Source of the DNA: AC-32 sp963765785
Lineage (GTDB): Bacteria > Actinomycetota > Thermoleophilia > Gaiellales > Gaiellaceae
DNA: 64,000 bases
Reading direction: 5' to 3'
Assembly (NCBI GenBank): GCA_963765785.1
Contig: CAVXXW010000010.1
Coordinates: 1-64,000 of the forward strand
Of the stretch, positions 16,251 to 26,841 are shown piece after piece. The notes beneath the pieces are model-generated. The model saw only the letters and a program-made list of their open reading frames with translations, was not told the DNA's origin and made no database searches. Numbering within the stretch: position 1 is the first letter of the stretch; every line of letters starts with the position of its first letter. The translations under genes were made by a program, and so were the position numbers.

Positions 16251-17294
16251 TCAGGCCTCAGGGATCACGGCGATGCCGGGCAATTCCTTCCCCTCGAGCA
16301 GCTCGAGCGCCGCGCCGCCGCCGGTGGACGCCCACGAGACGCGGTCGAGCAGGCCGAGCTCGTTCAGCGCCCGGATCGAGTCCGCGCCGCCGACGACCGA
16401 GAACGCGTCCGAGCCGGCGACCGCCAGCGCGACCGCCGTCGTGCCCTCGGCGAAGGGAGGCCACTCGAAGACGCCCATCGGGCCGTTCCAGAAAATCGTC
16501 TTCGCCTCGCCGACCGCCTCGGCGAAGCGCTCGCGCGTCTCGGGGCCGATGTCGAGGCCGAGCCAGCCTTGCGGCAGCTCGTCGTACGGCACGACCTCCC
16601 TCTCCGCGTCCGCCTCGAAGGCGCTCGCGGCGACGACGTCGGACGGCAGCTCGACCGGGAACGGCAGCGGCGAGGCCTCGCGCAGCTCCTCGGCCATCTT
16701 CCCGCCGACGAGCACGGTGTCGGCCTTGCCCCCGAGGTTCCGCAGCACGCCGAGCTTGTCCTCGACCTTCGCGCCGCCGGAGACGAGCACGAACGGGTGC
16801 TCGACCTCCCCGAGCAGCTTGCCCAGGTGCTCCAGCTCCTGCTCGAGCAGGAGGCCCGCGTAGGCGGGCAGCAGCTCCGCGACGCCGACCGTCGATGCGT
16901 GAGCGCGGTGCACCGAGCCAAACGCGTCCTCCACGAAGAGCTCGTACTCGTCGGCCAGCCGGCCGGCGAACTCGGGGTCGTTCTTCGTCTCGCCGGGGTC
17001 GAAGCGCGTGTTCTCGAGCACGTCGATCCGCTCGTCGGGGAGTAGCTCACGCAGCCGCCTCGCGACGGGCGTCATCGAGAAGGCGTGGTCGGACCCCTTC
17101 GGCCGCCCGAGGTGCGAGCAAACGGCGACCTCCTTCGCGTCGTGCTCGAGCAGGTACTTCAGCGTCGGGAGCGAGGCCCGGATGCGCGTGTCGTCGGCGA
17201 CCCGGCCGTCGTCGAGCGGCACGTTCAGGTCAGCGCGCACCAGCACGCGCCTGCCGCCGACGTCGGCCTCCCGGACCGACCGGGGTCTACGCAC
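16251..17294 (-). CDS. pgk: Phosphoglycerate kinase, short form
   Basis: 347 aa against the usual 385-400. It transfers phosphate between 1,3-bisphosphoglycerate and ADP. Present: RVLVRADLNVPL near residue 15, SHLGRPKG near 59, SGGAKVEDKLGVL near 165, WNGPMGVFEWPPF near 270 and the C-terminal STGGGAALELLEGKELPG. Missing is the stretch of about 33 residues that normally follows the GGGMA/FL segment (the EVGKSLLEEDK region), because VLVGGKMAEELR joins almost directly to the DVVAAS strand. The core motifs suggest function is kept. GTG 17294 overlaps the gap stop by 8 bp, indicating coupling. Confidence 0.94.
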   Translation of the reverse strand: MRRPRSVREADVGGRRVLVRADLNVPLDDGRVADDTRIRASLPTLKYLLEHDAKEVAVCSHLGRPKGSDHAFSMTPVARRLRELLPDERIDVLENTRFDPGETKNDPEFAGRLADEYELFVEDAFGSVHRAHASTVGVAELLPAYAGLLLEQELEHLGKLLGEVEHPFVLVSGGAKVEDKLGVLRNLGGKADTVLVGGKMAEELREASPLPFPVELPSDVVAASAFEADAEREVVPYDELPQGWLGLDIGPETRERFAEAVGEAKTIFWNGPMGVFEWPPFAEGTTAVALAVAGSDAFSVVGGADSIRALNELGLLDRVSWASTGGGAALELLEGKELPGIAVIPEA

Positions 17295-18312
17295 TCACCA
17301 CGGCCGGGAGCGTCGCGCCGACCTTCGCAACGAGGTCGACCAGCCGGCACGAGTAGCCCCACTCGTTGTCGTACCAGCCGAACACCTTGACGAGCGTCCC
17401 GCTCGCCATCGTCAGCTGGCTGTCGAAGATCGACGAGTAGGACGAGCGCTGGATGTCGGTCGAGACGAGCGGCTCGTCCGTGTAGCGGAGGATGCCCTCG
17501 AACGGGCCGGTGTCCGCCTTCGAGCGGAACAGCTCGTTCACCTCGTCCTTTCCCGTCTCGCGGCCGACGCGGACGACGAGGTCGACGATCGAGCCCGTCG
17601 GCACCGGCGCGCGCATCGACATGCCGTCGACCTTGCCCTGGAGGTCCGGCATGACGACCCCGATCGCCTTGGCCGCGCCCGTCGAGGTCGGGATCAGGTT
17701 GATCGCCGCGGCGCGAGCCCGGCGCAGGTCCTCGTGCGGGAGATCGAGCACGCGCTGGTCGTTCGTGTACGCGTGGATCGTGGTCATGTAGCCCTGCTCG
17801 ATCGTCAGCTCGTCGTGGAGGACCTTCGCGAGCGGCGCGACGCAGTTGGTGGTGCAGGAGGCGTTCGAGATCACGTCGTGCGACTCGGGGTCGTAGTCGT
17901 CGTCGTTGACGCCGAGCACGATCGTCACGTCCGGGCCCTTGGCGGGCGCCGAGATGATCACCTTCCGCGCGCCGCCGTCGAGGTGCTTCGCGGCGCCGTC
18001 GCGGTCGGTGAAGAAGCCGGTCGACTCGATCACGACGTCGATGCCGAGGTCGCCCCAGGGGAGATCGGCCGGGTCGCGCTCGGAGAGGAGCTTCAGCTCC
18101 TGGGCGCCGACGCGGATCGCGCCGTCACCGGCGGAGACCTGCTCGTCGAGCGTGCCGAGGACGGAGTCGTGCTTGAGCAGGTAGGCCATCGTCTCGACGT
18201 CGCCCAAGTCGTTCGCCGCGACGACCTCGAAGTCGCCCCCGCGCTGCAGGTGCGCCCGGAAGAAGTTGCGCCCGATGCGCCCGAACCCGTTGATCCCAAC
18301 GCGAATAGCCAC
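17287..18312 (-). CDS. gap: Glyceraldehyde-3-phosphate dehydrogenase, type I
   Basis: 341 aa from GTG 18312, preceded by GGGAGGCGAG. It oxidises glyceraldehyde-3-phosphate to 1,3-bisphosphoglycerate. The NAD-binding GINGFGRIGRNFFRA opens the protein, AANDL near residue 33 fits NAD+ preference, and NASCTTNC at about 150-157 holds the catalytic cysteine (about C153). YDNEWGYSCRLVDL near the end is typical. First gene of the gap-pgk pair (8-bp overlap). It diverges from an acetyltransferase gene over an 87-bp intergenic region that must carry its promoter. Confidence 0.97.
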   Translation of the reverse strand: MAIRVGINGFGRIGRNFFRAHLQRGGDFEVVAANDLGDVETMAYLLKHDSVLGTLDEQVSAGDGAIRVGAQELKLLSERDPADLPWGDLGIDVVIESTGFFTDRDGAAKHLDGGARKVIISAPAKGPDVTIVLGVNDDDYDPESHDVISNASCTTNCVAPLAKVLHDELTIEQGYMTTIHAYTNDQRVLDLPHEDLRRARAAAINLIPTSTGAAKAIGVVMPDLQGKVDGMSMRAPVPTGSIVDLVVRVGRETGKDEVNELFRSKADTGPFEGILRYTDEPLVSTDIQRSSYSSIFDSQLTMASGTLVKVFGWYDNEWGYSCRLVDLVAKVGATLPAVVSA

Positions 18313-18399
18313 GATCTCGCCTCCCTTTGGTTTCTCGCCGTCGAGTCTATCGAGGGGCAGCGAGCGCCTTCCTCGGGGTTTTCGCTGAGACTCTGGCTC

Positions 18400-18876
18400 A
18401 TGACCGTAGACGTGAGACCGCTCGGCGACGCCGAGCGGGAGTGGTCGAACGCCTTCCTGCTCGACAGCTGGGGCGGCGTCGTCGCTCGGCAATGCGAACT
18501 CGTCGACCCGAGCGAGCTGCCCGGCTTCGTCGCGCTCGCCGACGGTGACCGCGTCGGCCTGGCGACCTACGCCGTCCGCGGCGACGAGTGCGAGCTCGTG
18601 ACCATCGACAGCCTGCGCGAGGGAATCGGCGTCGGCCGCGCGCTGCTCGACGCCGTCCGCGACGCAGCCGTCGAAGCCGGCTGCCGGCGCCTGTGGCTGG
18701 TGACGACGAACGACAACGTCCGCGCGCTCAAGGTCTACCAACGCTGGGGCATGGACCTCGTCGCCTTCCGCCGAGACGCAATCGCGGAAGCACGCAAGCT
18801 GAAGCCGTCGATCCCGGAACGAGGCGCGAACGGCATCCCGCTCGAGCACGAACTCGAGCTCGAGCTGATCCTCTGA
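18400..18876 (+). CDS. GNAT family N-acetyltransferase
   Basis: 158 aa. The acetyl-CoA loop is visible as IDSLREGIGVGRALLDAV (about residues 70-87, the R/Q-x-x-G-x-G/A motif), followed by LWLVTTNDNVRALKVYQRWG (about 108-127), the usual motif B of GNAT enzymes. It transfers an acetyl group to an amine; substrate unknown. It diverges from gap and is followed after 9 bp by the first of a series of hairpins, so it is probably monocistronic. Confidence 0.85.
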   Translation: MTVDVRPLGDAEREWSNAFLLDSWGGVVARQCELVDPSELPGFVALADGDRVGLATYAVRGDECELVTIDSLREGIGVGRALLDAVRDAAVEAGCRRLWLVTTNDNVRALKVYQRWGMDLVAFRRDAIAEARKLKPSIPERGANGIPLEHELELELIL

Positions 18877-18885
18877 AGGCGGCGC

Positions 18886-18990
18886 CTCGTCAGCGCGTTC
18901 GCTGACGAGCTTAGAGCGCGTGCGGGCTTTCGCCCGTGCGCGCGTCTTATGCCCAACCGGCCCGCCCTGGCCTCCGCCAGGGCGGGCCGG
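18886..18990. terminator. Three consecutive strong hairpins between convergent genes
   Basis: The 284-bp gap between the acetyltransferase (plus) and whiA (minus) contains three stems in a row: 10 bp at 18886-18909, 12 bp with two G-U pairs at 18916-18943, and a perfect 15 bp at 18957-18990 (CCGGCCCGCCCTGGC and its complement). A further C/G-rich inverted segment follows to about 19022. The position fits a bidirectional terminator, but three stems are more than needed, so a structured RNA is an alternative. Confidence 0.7.
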
Positions 18991-19160
18991 AGGGGAAGCT
19001 CCGAGGACGACCTCCCCCTCCGCATTGTCGCGCTCCGGACCTTGGCGACGGACGGGGTCTGAATCCATCGCCGGACGAGCGCGAACCCGCCGCTGAAGAG
19101 TATTACTCAACGAACGACCCAAAGACCACGGCGTTTGCAAAGTAGAAGGTCGAGGTTCTT

Positions 19161-20075
19161 CTACCGTCGCGCAATGCGCACGAGTGTCTGCAACCGGCGG
19201 TGCGCGGCCGACTTGCTGGCCGGCGGTTTGCAGCGCGCGCCAAGGTCGCGGAGCGAGAGCGACGGGTGCTTCAGCCGGAGGAGCGCGACCTCCCGGAGCG
19301 GCGGCGAGAGCTGCTCGAGCCGGCCGTCTCGCTGCAACCGGCGCACGGCCTCGAGCTGGAGGTGAGCCGCGCGGCCGGTCCGGACGAGGTTCGCGTGGTC
19401 GGCGTTCGCGAGGCGGTTCGCGCGCGCGCGCGTGAACCCGACAACGGCACGCTCCTGCAGCGCGAGCGCCGCCTCGCTGGCGCCGGCTGCCGCGAGCACG
19501 CCCGCGATCCGGTCGATCCCCTTCGCGTACGCAACCGCGTGGTCAGCACGTTCGGTCACCTTCAGCTCGCCGCCCTCCGCCGCGGCGGCGGCCGCGACCG
19601 CCTCCGCCCCCTCCCGCGTCTCGCTGCGCACCTCGAGGTGCGGCGAGGGCGGAGCGCTCACCGACCCCGACGCCAGCAGCGCGCCCCGCACGTACGCCGC
19701 CCGGCAGCACGAGCGCGCGACCACGCGCCGCGGCGGCCGGTCGCGCGGCCGGAAACGCGAGTCCACGACGCCGGCGCGCTCCAGTACCGGCCCGGCGGCG
19801 GACTCGACGTGGAGCTGGTAACGGGTCTTGCGCCCGAAGGCGTGCCGCTGGTACGTCCGAATCTCCGAGCGGACGCCGAAGTCGCGCAGCAGCGAGAATG
19901 CGCGCCGGGCCGCGGCCGGGCTCGAGAGATCCAGATGGAGGCTGACCTCGCCGCGGCCGAGCAGGTGCAGCCGCCCGGCGAAGTGGAACAGTGCCGAGAG
20001 CTCCGCGAGCCGGTCGCACTCGCGCGCCGGCGCGATCCCGGCGAGCTCGGCACGGACGTCCTCAGAGAACGACAC
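19161..20075 (-). CDS. whiA: DNA-binding protein WhiA
   Basis: 304 aa. WhiA combines an N-terminal LAGLIDADG homing-endonuclease-like domain with a C-terminal helix-turn-helix. Here VRAELAGIAP opens the protein, CCRAAYVRGALLASGSVS near residue 112 is the LAGLIDADG-type signature, and PSLSLRDLGARCKPPASKSA (about 270-289) is the HTH conserved in the family. In actinobacteria it controls cell division and sporulation genes with WhiB. The start is GTG 20075 (MSFSEDVRAEL), overlapping the end of the ogt gene by 14 bp. The next minus-strand genes are gap and pgk, as in many actinobacteria, but the usual rapZ and yvcK are not beside it. Confidence 0.93.
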   Translation of the reverse strand: MSFSEDVRAELAGIAPARECDRLAELSALFHFAGRLHLLGRGEVSLHLDLSSPAAARRAFSLLRDFGVRSEIRTYQRHAFGRKTRYQLHVESAAGPVLERAGVVDSRFRPRDRPPRRVVARSCCRAAYVRGALLASGSVSAPPSPHLEVRSETREGAEAVAAAAAAEGGELKVTERADHAVAYAKGIDRIAGVLAAAGASEAALALQERAVVGFTRARANRLANADHANLVRTGRAAHLQLEAVRRLQRDGRLEQLSPPLREVALLRLKHPSLSLRDLGARCKPPASKSAAHRRLQTLVRIARR

Positions 20076-20517
20076 CCTCGAGCTCCAACAGCCGGCGCTT
20101 GTAGCCGAGGCCGAGCGACCCGTACGAGCCGAGGCCGTCCGCGGCGACGACGCGGTGGCACGGCACGAAGAGCGCGAAGCGGTTCGCGGCGCACACGGAG
20201 CCGACCGCGCGCTGAGCGTTCGGGTGACCCGCCAGCGCCGCAACCTCGCCGTACGTGGCCGTCTCCCCGTATGGGATCGCACGCATCGCGCCGACCGCCG
20301 CACGCTGGAACGGCGTGCACCACTCCAGGTCGAGCTCAACGTCCTCGAACGCGTCCCTCGAGCCGACGAAGTAGCCGCGGACGCGATCGGCGAGCGCGTG
20401 CGTCCGGCGAGGGCTGGTCGTCCTGGCCGGCAGCTCGTGCCACACCACGACGCCGTCGGCCAGCACCAGCTCCCCGACCCCCCAACCGCGAACCGCATAG
20501 GCGAACTGCTCGACCAT
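20062..20517 (-). CDS. ogt: Methylated-DNA--[protein]-cysteine S-methyltransferase
   Basis: 151 aa. The active-site motif PCHRV (cysteine about C120), the arginine-finger helix TPFQRAAVGAMRAIPYGETA and the YGEVAALAG HTH near residue 88 identify an Ogt-type suicide repair enzyme that removes O6-alkyl groups from guanine. There is no Ada transcription-factor domain. It lies upstream of whiA with a 14-bp overlap, and diverges from pruA over only 24 bp, so both promoters must be compact or the start regions leaderless. Confidence 0.93.
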   Translation of the reverse strand: MVEQFAYAVRGWGVGELVLADGVVVWHELPARTTSPRRTHALADRVRGYFVGSRDAFEDVELDLEWCTPFQRAAVGAMRAIPYGETATYGEVAALAGHPNAQRAVGSVCAANRFALFVPCHRVVAADGLGSYGSLGLGYKRRLLELEGVVL

Positions 20518-20541
20518 CGCCGGAATCGTAGAATCCCGGCG

Positions 20542-22208
<1,667 letters not shown>

Positions 22209-22212
<4 letters not shown>

Positions 22213-23624
22213 AGCGCGCCCTCTTCGTCAGCGTCACGGTCCTGCTCGTCGCTGCATCGGTGGCCACGGCGGCGCGGATCCGCGGGACGCGTGGACCGGA
22301 CAAGCTCCAGGCGGTCAACGGCGTCCGCGACACGGTCACCTGCGGCGGCGGCTACGACGTGGCGACGGTGGACGCCTTCGACCACGTCGGGCCCGACTGC
22401 GAGGTGGTCACGCGGGAGACCTCGCGCGACCCGTACGCGAACACCGAGAGCGAGCACCAGACCGAGGTGGAGCCCGACTCGGCCGCCTTCGGCAAGAAGG
22501 TCGTCGCCGTCTTCCAGGTCGGCCGCGTCTTCGACGGCGGCGCGCGGAACATCGGCTTCGCGGTGTCACGCGACGCGGGCCGCACCTGGACACGAGGCTT
22601 CCTCAGCGGCCTGACCCCGCGCGTGAGCGACCCGTCCGTCGCCTACGACCGCCGGCACGCCACGTGGCTGGCCGCCTCGCTCGTCTTCTCGAAGACGAGC
22701 TCGTCGATCTCGGTCAACCGCTCGAGCGACGGCCGCCACTGGGGCGGGCCGATCAAGGCGGTCAGCACGAGCCCGGGGCTCGGGCAGGACAAGGAGTGGG
22801 TCGCCTGCGACAACTGGCCGCAGAGCCCGCACTACGGCACCTGCTACCTCAGCTACAGCGACGTGCTCACCGACCAGGTGGTCGCGCAGGTCTCGACCGA
22901 CGGCGGGCGCACCTGGTCGACGGCGACGACCGCACCCGGCTTTCCGGGGCGCGCCGCGGTCGAAGGCGCCTTCGCTCCCGGTGTGCAGCCGCTCGTGCTG
23001 CCGAGCGGGCGGGCGCTGATCCCGTACTACGACGAGAACAAGCTCTCGACGCTGATCTCCGACGACGGCGGCGCGACCTGGACGGCGCAGGTCGCGATCG
23101 CGCCGTCGTCCTACCGCTCGCACCGGGGCCTGCGCGCCGCGCCGCTGCCGACCTCGGCCGTGAGCTCGGACGGCCGCGCCTACGTGGCGTGGGCCGACTG
23201 CTCCTTCCGCAGCGGCTGCCCCGGTAACGACATCCTCTACACGTCGACGACCGACGGCGTCGCCTGGACGCCGGTCACGCGGATTCCGACCGGCACCGGC
23301 GACGCCGAGCTGCCCGGGCTCGACGCCGACCCGACCCGCCCCGGACGGCTCGCGCTCACGTACTACGTCTTCCACGGCTCGTCGCTCGACGTCCGCTTCG
23401 TCTCGTCGTCCAACGCCGGCGCGAGCTGGACCAAGCCGCAGCTGCTCAACTCACGGCGCGTACCGATGAGCGGGATCGCGCGAACCTCGCTCGGCTCGAT
23501 GGTCGGCGATTACATCTCGACGTCGTTTGCCGGCGGCCGGGCGGTGCCGGTGTTCGTGCTGGCGAGCGCGCCGACGGCGCAGTTGCACGAGGCCGCCTTC
23601 GCGACCTCGCTCCCAGTCCGCTAG
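22209..23624 (+). CDS. Exported sialidase/BNR-repeat beta-propeller protein
   Basis: About 471 aa. A signal peptide (KRALFVSVTVLLVAASVATA) is followed by a short RGTRGPDKL...GGGYDV block resembling a worn-down hemolysin-type Ca-binding repeat, then a propeller with at least five Asp-boxes (SRDAGRTW, SSDGRHWGG, STDGGRTW, SDDGGATW, SSNAGASW). Asp-box propellers occur in exo-sialidases and other glycan-binding proteins; the sialidase catalytic Arg triad and Tyr are not obvious, so activity is uncertain. No ATG, GTG or TTG lies in a usable place, and the signal peptide begins at CTG 22209, inside the pruA stop. It converges with the MFS gene (4-bp overlap). Confidence 0.8.
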
Positions 23625-24820
23625 GCCTCCGGCGGCAGCTCGACGAGCGCCGGGCCCCAGCCACGTGTCCGCGCCCGCAGCGAAATCCAGCCCGCGCAGG
23701 CCAGGGCAGGCAGCGCGAGGATCACGCCTGCGTAGCGGACGCCGAAGGAGCTCGCGATCAGCCCGTCCAGCAGGCTGGCGAATGGCCGCAGCCCGAGGAA
23801 GGCGACGCTCCAGAGCGCCATGATCCGGCCGCGCTGCCACGGCTCGACGCCGAGCTGGAGCCGCGACGTCGCGTGGGTGTTCGAGGCGAGGTAGCCGAAG
23901 CCGGCCACGAACAGCAGCGGCAGCGCCAGCCAGAGCCACGGTGAGAGCGAGAACGCGACGACGCCTCCGCCGAGCAGGAGCAGCGTCGTGACCATCCGCC
24001 GTCGGCTCCCGCCCACCCTGCCGGCGACCACGAACCCGGCGGTGACCGCGCCCGCGCCGAACGCACCGATGATGTAGCCGGCCACCGTGTCTTTGTGCCC
24101 GAACGCATGCGCCCAGGCCGGCGCCAGCGTGTTGACCGGGTCGGACGCGAAGCCGACCGCGGCGACGATCACCAGGTAGACGACGAGCTGCGGCCGCTGC
24201 TGCAGCAGCTCGACGCTCGCCCGGAGCTGGCTCTTCGGACGCTCGACGAACTGTTGCAACTGCGGCCCGATCACGACCAGGGCGGCGATGAAGACCAGGT
24301 ACGAGACGGCGTTCAGCCCGAAGGCGGCCGGGATGCCCAGGTACTCGACCGCCAGCGCCGCGGTCGCAGGGCCGATCGCGCGCGCGAGGTTGAACGTCAT
24401 CGAGTTCAGCGCGACGGCGGTCGGCACCTCCGGCTCCTCGACGAGCTGCGTGATCAAGGCCTGCTGGGCCGGAGCGGAGAACGCGCTGACCACGCCCAGC
24501 GCCAGCGCGTCGGCGATCACCACGGGCGTAGGGGCGAGGCCAAGCGCGGCCAGCACGCCGAGCCCGCCGGAGAGCACGATCGCGCAGCTCTGCGTCACGA
24601 GCAGCAGGCTCCGGCGGTTCCAGCGGTCCGAGGCGCCGCCGGCCCACGGCGCGAGCACGAGGATCGGGATGAACTGGGCGAAGTTGAGGACGCCGAGCAG
24701 GAGCGCAGAGTGCGTCTGACGGAAGACGAGCAGCGACGCCGCGAGGTTCTGGAACCAGGTGCCGCTCGCGGAGAGCGCGTTGCCGGCGAAGTAGGGGCCG
24801 AACGTGCGCCGCCGCAGCAG
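23621..24820 (-). CDS. MFS transporter (MFS_3-like, about 12 TM helices)
   Basis: About 399 aa if started at CTG 24820. The loop after helix 2 reads LAPWAGGASDRWNRRSLLL, the standard MFS motif A. About 10 further hydrophobic helices follow, with a central loop QFVERPKSQLRASVE. The first helix (RRRTFGPYFAGNALSASGTW) lies upstream of the first GTG at 24658, in open frame back to a TAG near 24942, yet that stretch has no ATG, GTG or TTG. I therefore place the start at the CTG-CTG pair; an undetected indel is the alternative. It probably exports small molecules, substrate unknown. It is downstream of uvrC on the same strand. Confidence 0.85.
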   Translation of the reverse strand: MLRRRTFGPYFAGNALSASGTWFQNLAASLLVFRQTHSALLLGVLNFAQFIPILVLAPWAGGASDRWNRRSLLLVTQSCAIVLSGGLGVLAALGLAPTPVVIADALALGVVSAFSAPAQQALITQLVEEPEVPTAVALNSMTFNLARAIGPATAALAVEYLGIPAAFGLNAVSYLVFIAALVVIGPQLQQFVERPKSQLRASVELLQQRPQLVVYLVIVAAVGFASDPVNTLAPAWAHAFGHKDTVAGYIIGAFGAGAVTAGFVVAGRVGGSRRRMVTTLLLLGGGVVAFSLSPWLWLALPLLFVAGFGYLASNTHATSRLQLGVEPWQRGRIMALWSVAFLGLRPFASLLDGLIASSFGVRYAGVILALPALACAGWISLRARTRGWGPALVELPPEA

Positions 24821-24854
24821 CGCGAAGGCGGCGGCCGGCCCGACGCGAGCCGCT

Positions 24855-24879
24855 ACGCCCGGCCTGCCTTGTGCAGCTG
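24855..24879. repeat. 25-nt direct repeat, copy 1 (matches the uvrC 3' end)
   Basis: The sequence ACGCCCGGCCTGCCTTGTGC and its next five bases recur, with two differences, at 24962-24986, where they encode the last residues of UvrC (QLHKAGRA). This copy lies outside uvrC, 81 bp beyond its stop, and could again be read as SQLHKAGRA followed by a stop on the minus strand. Confidence 0.7.
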
Positions 24880-24883
24880 CGAC

Positions 24884-24934
24884 GGCGTCGCTTGCGATGC
24901 CGCTAGAGGCCGTGGTGGCATTGCCGCCACGGCC
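24884..24934 (-). repeat. Two-hairpin palindromic repeat element, copy A
   Basis: In minus-strand order: a hairpin GGCCGTGG-c-GGC-aat-GCC-a-CCACGGCC (24934-24908), a 6-nt spacer, then the near-palindrome GGCATCGC-AA-GCGACGCC (24901-24884). The second part is identical to 18 bases of copy B at 28923-28940, and the first part has the same architecture (outer stem, one mismatch, short inner stem, 3-nt loop). It lies just after uvrC and could also end its transcript. Confidence 0.7.
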
Positions 24935-24959
24935 GTCCTACGCACCGTGGCCTCACCGG

Positions 24960-26814
24960 TCACGCCCGACCCGCCTTGTGCAGCTGGGCGTAGATGGAGC
25001 GAGCGGTGCGTTCCGGGATGCCCGGCACGCCTTCGAGTTCCTCCTGGCTCGCGTCCAGAAACCGCTCCGCCGAGCCGAAGTGCCGCAGCAGCGCCCGCCG
25101 CCGGGCCGGGCCGACGCCCTGGAGCGTGTCGAAGATCGACTCCCGCGCCCTCGCGTCACGGCGCTGGCGGTGGAAGCCGAGCGCGAAGCGGTGCGCCTCG
25201 TCGCGGATCCGCTGGAGCAGGTGCAGGCCCGGTGAGTCGCGGTCGAGCCGGATCGGGTCGGGCTGGCCCGGCACGAACACCTCCTCCTCACGCTTGGCCA
25301 GCGCGATCACCGCCACACGCGGCAGGTCGTACGCCTGCATCGCCTGCAGCGCAGCCGCGAGCTGGCCCTTGCCGCCGTCGATCACGACGAGGTTCGGCGT
25401 CGCCGCGAACGACTCGTCGTAGTCCTCGGCCGCGGCGCCGGCCTGGAGCCTGTGCGAACCGCCGCGATACGACCTCCTCGAGCGCCGCGTAGTCGTCCTG
25501 CCCGTGGAGCGTCTTCACGCCGAACTTGCGGTAGTGCGCCTTCTTCGCCAGCGCGTCCTGGAAGACGACCATCGAGCCGACGACGTCGGAGCCCTGGATG
25601 TTCGAGATGTCGTAGCACTCGATGCGGAGCGGCAAGCTCTCGAGGTTCAGTGCCTCGCGCAGCTCCTCGAGCGCCTCGACCCGGCGCAGCCGCTTCCGTT
25701 CGGCCTGCACGGCCTCCGACTCGAGCGCCAGGCGAGCGTTCTCGGCCGCGAGCTCCTGCAGGCGTCGCTTCTCGCCGCGCCGCGGCGCGCGCACCTCGAC
25801 GTGCGAGCCGCGCTGGTCGGAGAGGAACTGCTCCAGCGCGCTCGTGTCCCCGGCGTCGGCCGGCACGACGATCTGCGGCGGCACGCTCGGCGACGAGCCG
25901 TAGTACTCGATCGCGAACGCCTCCAGCAGCGTCGCGGTGTCCTGGCCGTCGACGTTCTCGAGATGGAAGCCGTAGCGGTCGATCAGCTTGCCGTCGCGGA
26001 GCGGGAAGATCTGCACGGCCGCCCGATCCCCGTCGACGGCAATGCCGATCACGTCGACCGAGCCGACCGAGCGCCGGTCGGCCGTCTGCCGCTCGACCAG
26101 GTGCCGCACCGCGAACAGCCGGTTGCGGTAGCGGGCCGCCTCCTCGAAGCGCTCGCCGTCTGCGGCCTCCTTCATCTTCCGCTCGAGCTCGCGCTGGATC
26201 GGCCGCGTCTCGCCGGAGAGGAACTCGATCACGTTCTCGATGATCTGCCGGTAGTCGTCCTTCGAGACGTAGCCGACGCAGGGCGCCAGGCAACGCTCGA
26301 TGTGGTAGTCGAGGCACGGGATCCCGCTGTGCCGACCGGGCTTCGGGCCCTCGCACGGCCGGTACGGGAAGACGCGGTTCAGCACGTCCAGCGTCTCGCG
26401 CACCTTCTTCGCGTTCGCGTACGGCCCGAAGTAGACGACACCGCGCCGGTGCCGCTCGCGCGTGAACATGACCCGCGGATAGTCGTCGTCGACCGTGACG
26501 GCGATGTACGGGAACGACTTGTCGTCGCGGAGGCGGACGTTGAACGGCGGGCGGTGCCGCTTGACGAGGTTCTGCTCGAGATGGAGCGCCTCGACCTCGG
26601 TGTTCGTGACGATCACCTCGACGTCGGCGACGCGGTCCGGGAGCCGCTGGATCGTCGAGCGTGAGTCCGGCGTCTTCTGGAAGTAGCTGCGCACGCGCGG
26701 CCGCAGCGACTTCGCCTTGCCGATGTAGAGGACCTGGCCGCGCTCGTCGCGGAAGAGGTAGACGCCGGGCTTGGCCGGAAGCCGTTTCAGCTGCTCTTCC
26801 AGAGGTGTGGCCAT
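24960..26814 (-). CDS. uvrC: Excinuclease ABC subunit C, interrupted by a frameshift
   Basis: About 618 aa once the frame is repaired. UvrC makes both incisions in nucleotide excision repair with UvrA/UvrB. In order: the GIY-YIG nuclease domain (PGVYLFRDERG...LYIGKAKSLR, residues 14-45), a Cys-rich CLDYHIERCLAPC segment, a UVR motif (ERFEEAARYRNRLFAV), the RNase H-like C nuclease domain (ECYDISNIQGSDVVGSMVVF), and two helix-hairpin-helix motifs at the end. At about 25450 the reading frame moves by one base: RRFAQ is in one frame and LQAGAAAEDYDE...VVIDGGKGQ continues in the next. The start is ATG 26814, with an intergenic gap of only 27 bp to the divergent glycosidase-like gene. Confidence 0.93.
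24962..24986. repeat. 25-nt direct repeat, copy 2 (inside uvrC 3' end)
   Basis: This is the genuine uvrC terminus. It differs from the copy at 24855-24879 at two positions and lies 107 bp away. The arrangement suggests a small duplication around the inserted two-hairpin element at 24884-24934. Confidence 0.7.
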
Positions 26815-26841
26815 GGCCGGGCAAGGGTAGCCTCCGGCCCC

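Noticed and set aside
18313..19140. N-terminal extension of gap by about 276 residues through the acetyltransferase gene
   Set aside because: The extension is antisense to a genuine GNAT gene and is Arg/Pro-rich; GTG 18312 has a good ribosome binding site and gives the family N-terminus.
18886..19140. RNase P RNA, tmRNA or 6S RNA in the structured gap
   Set aside because: I could not match the conserved P RNA core, the tmRNA ends or any other known RNA consensus; only hairpins are evident.
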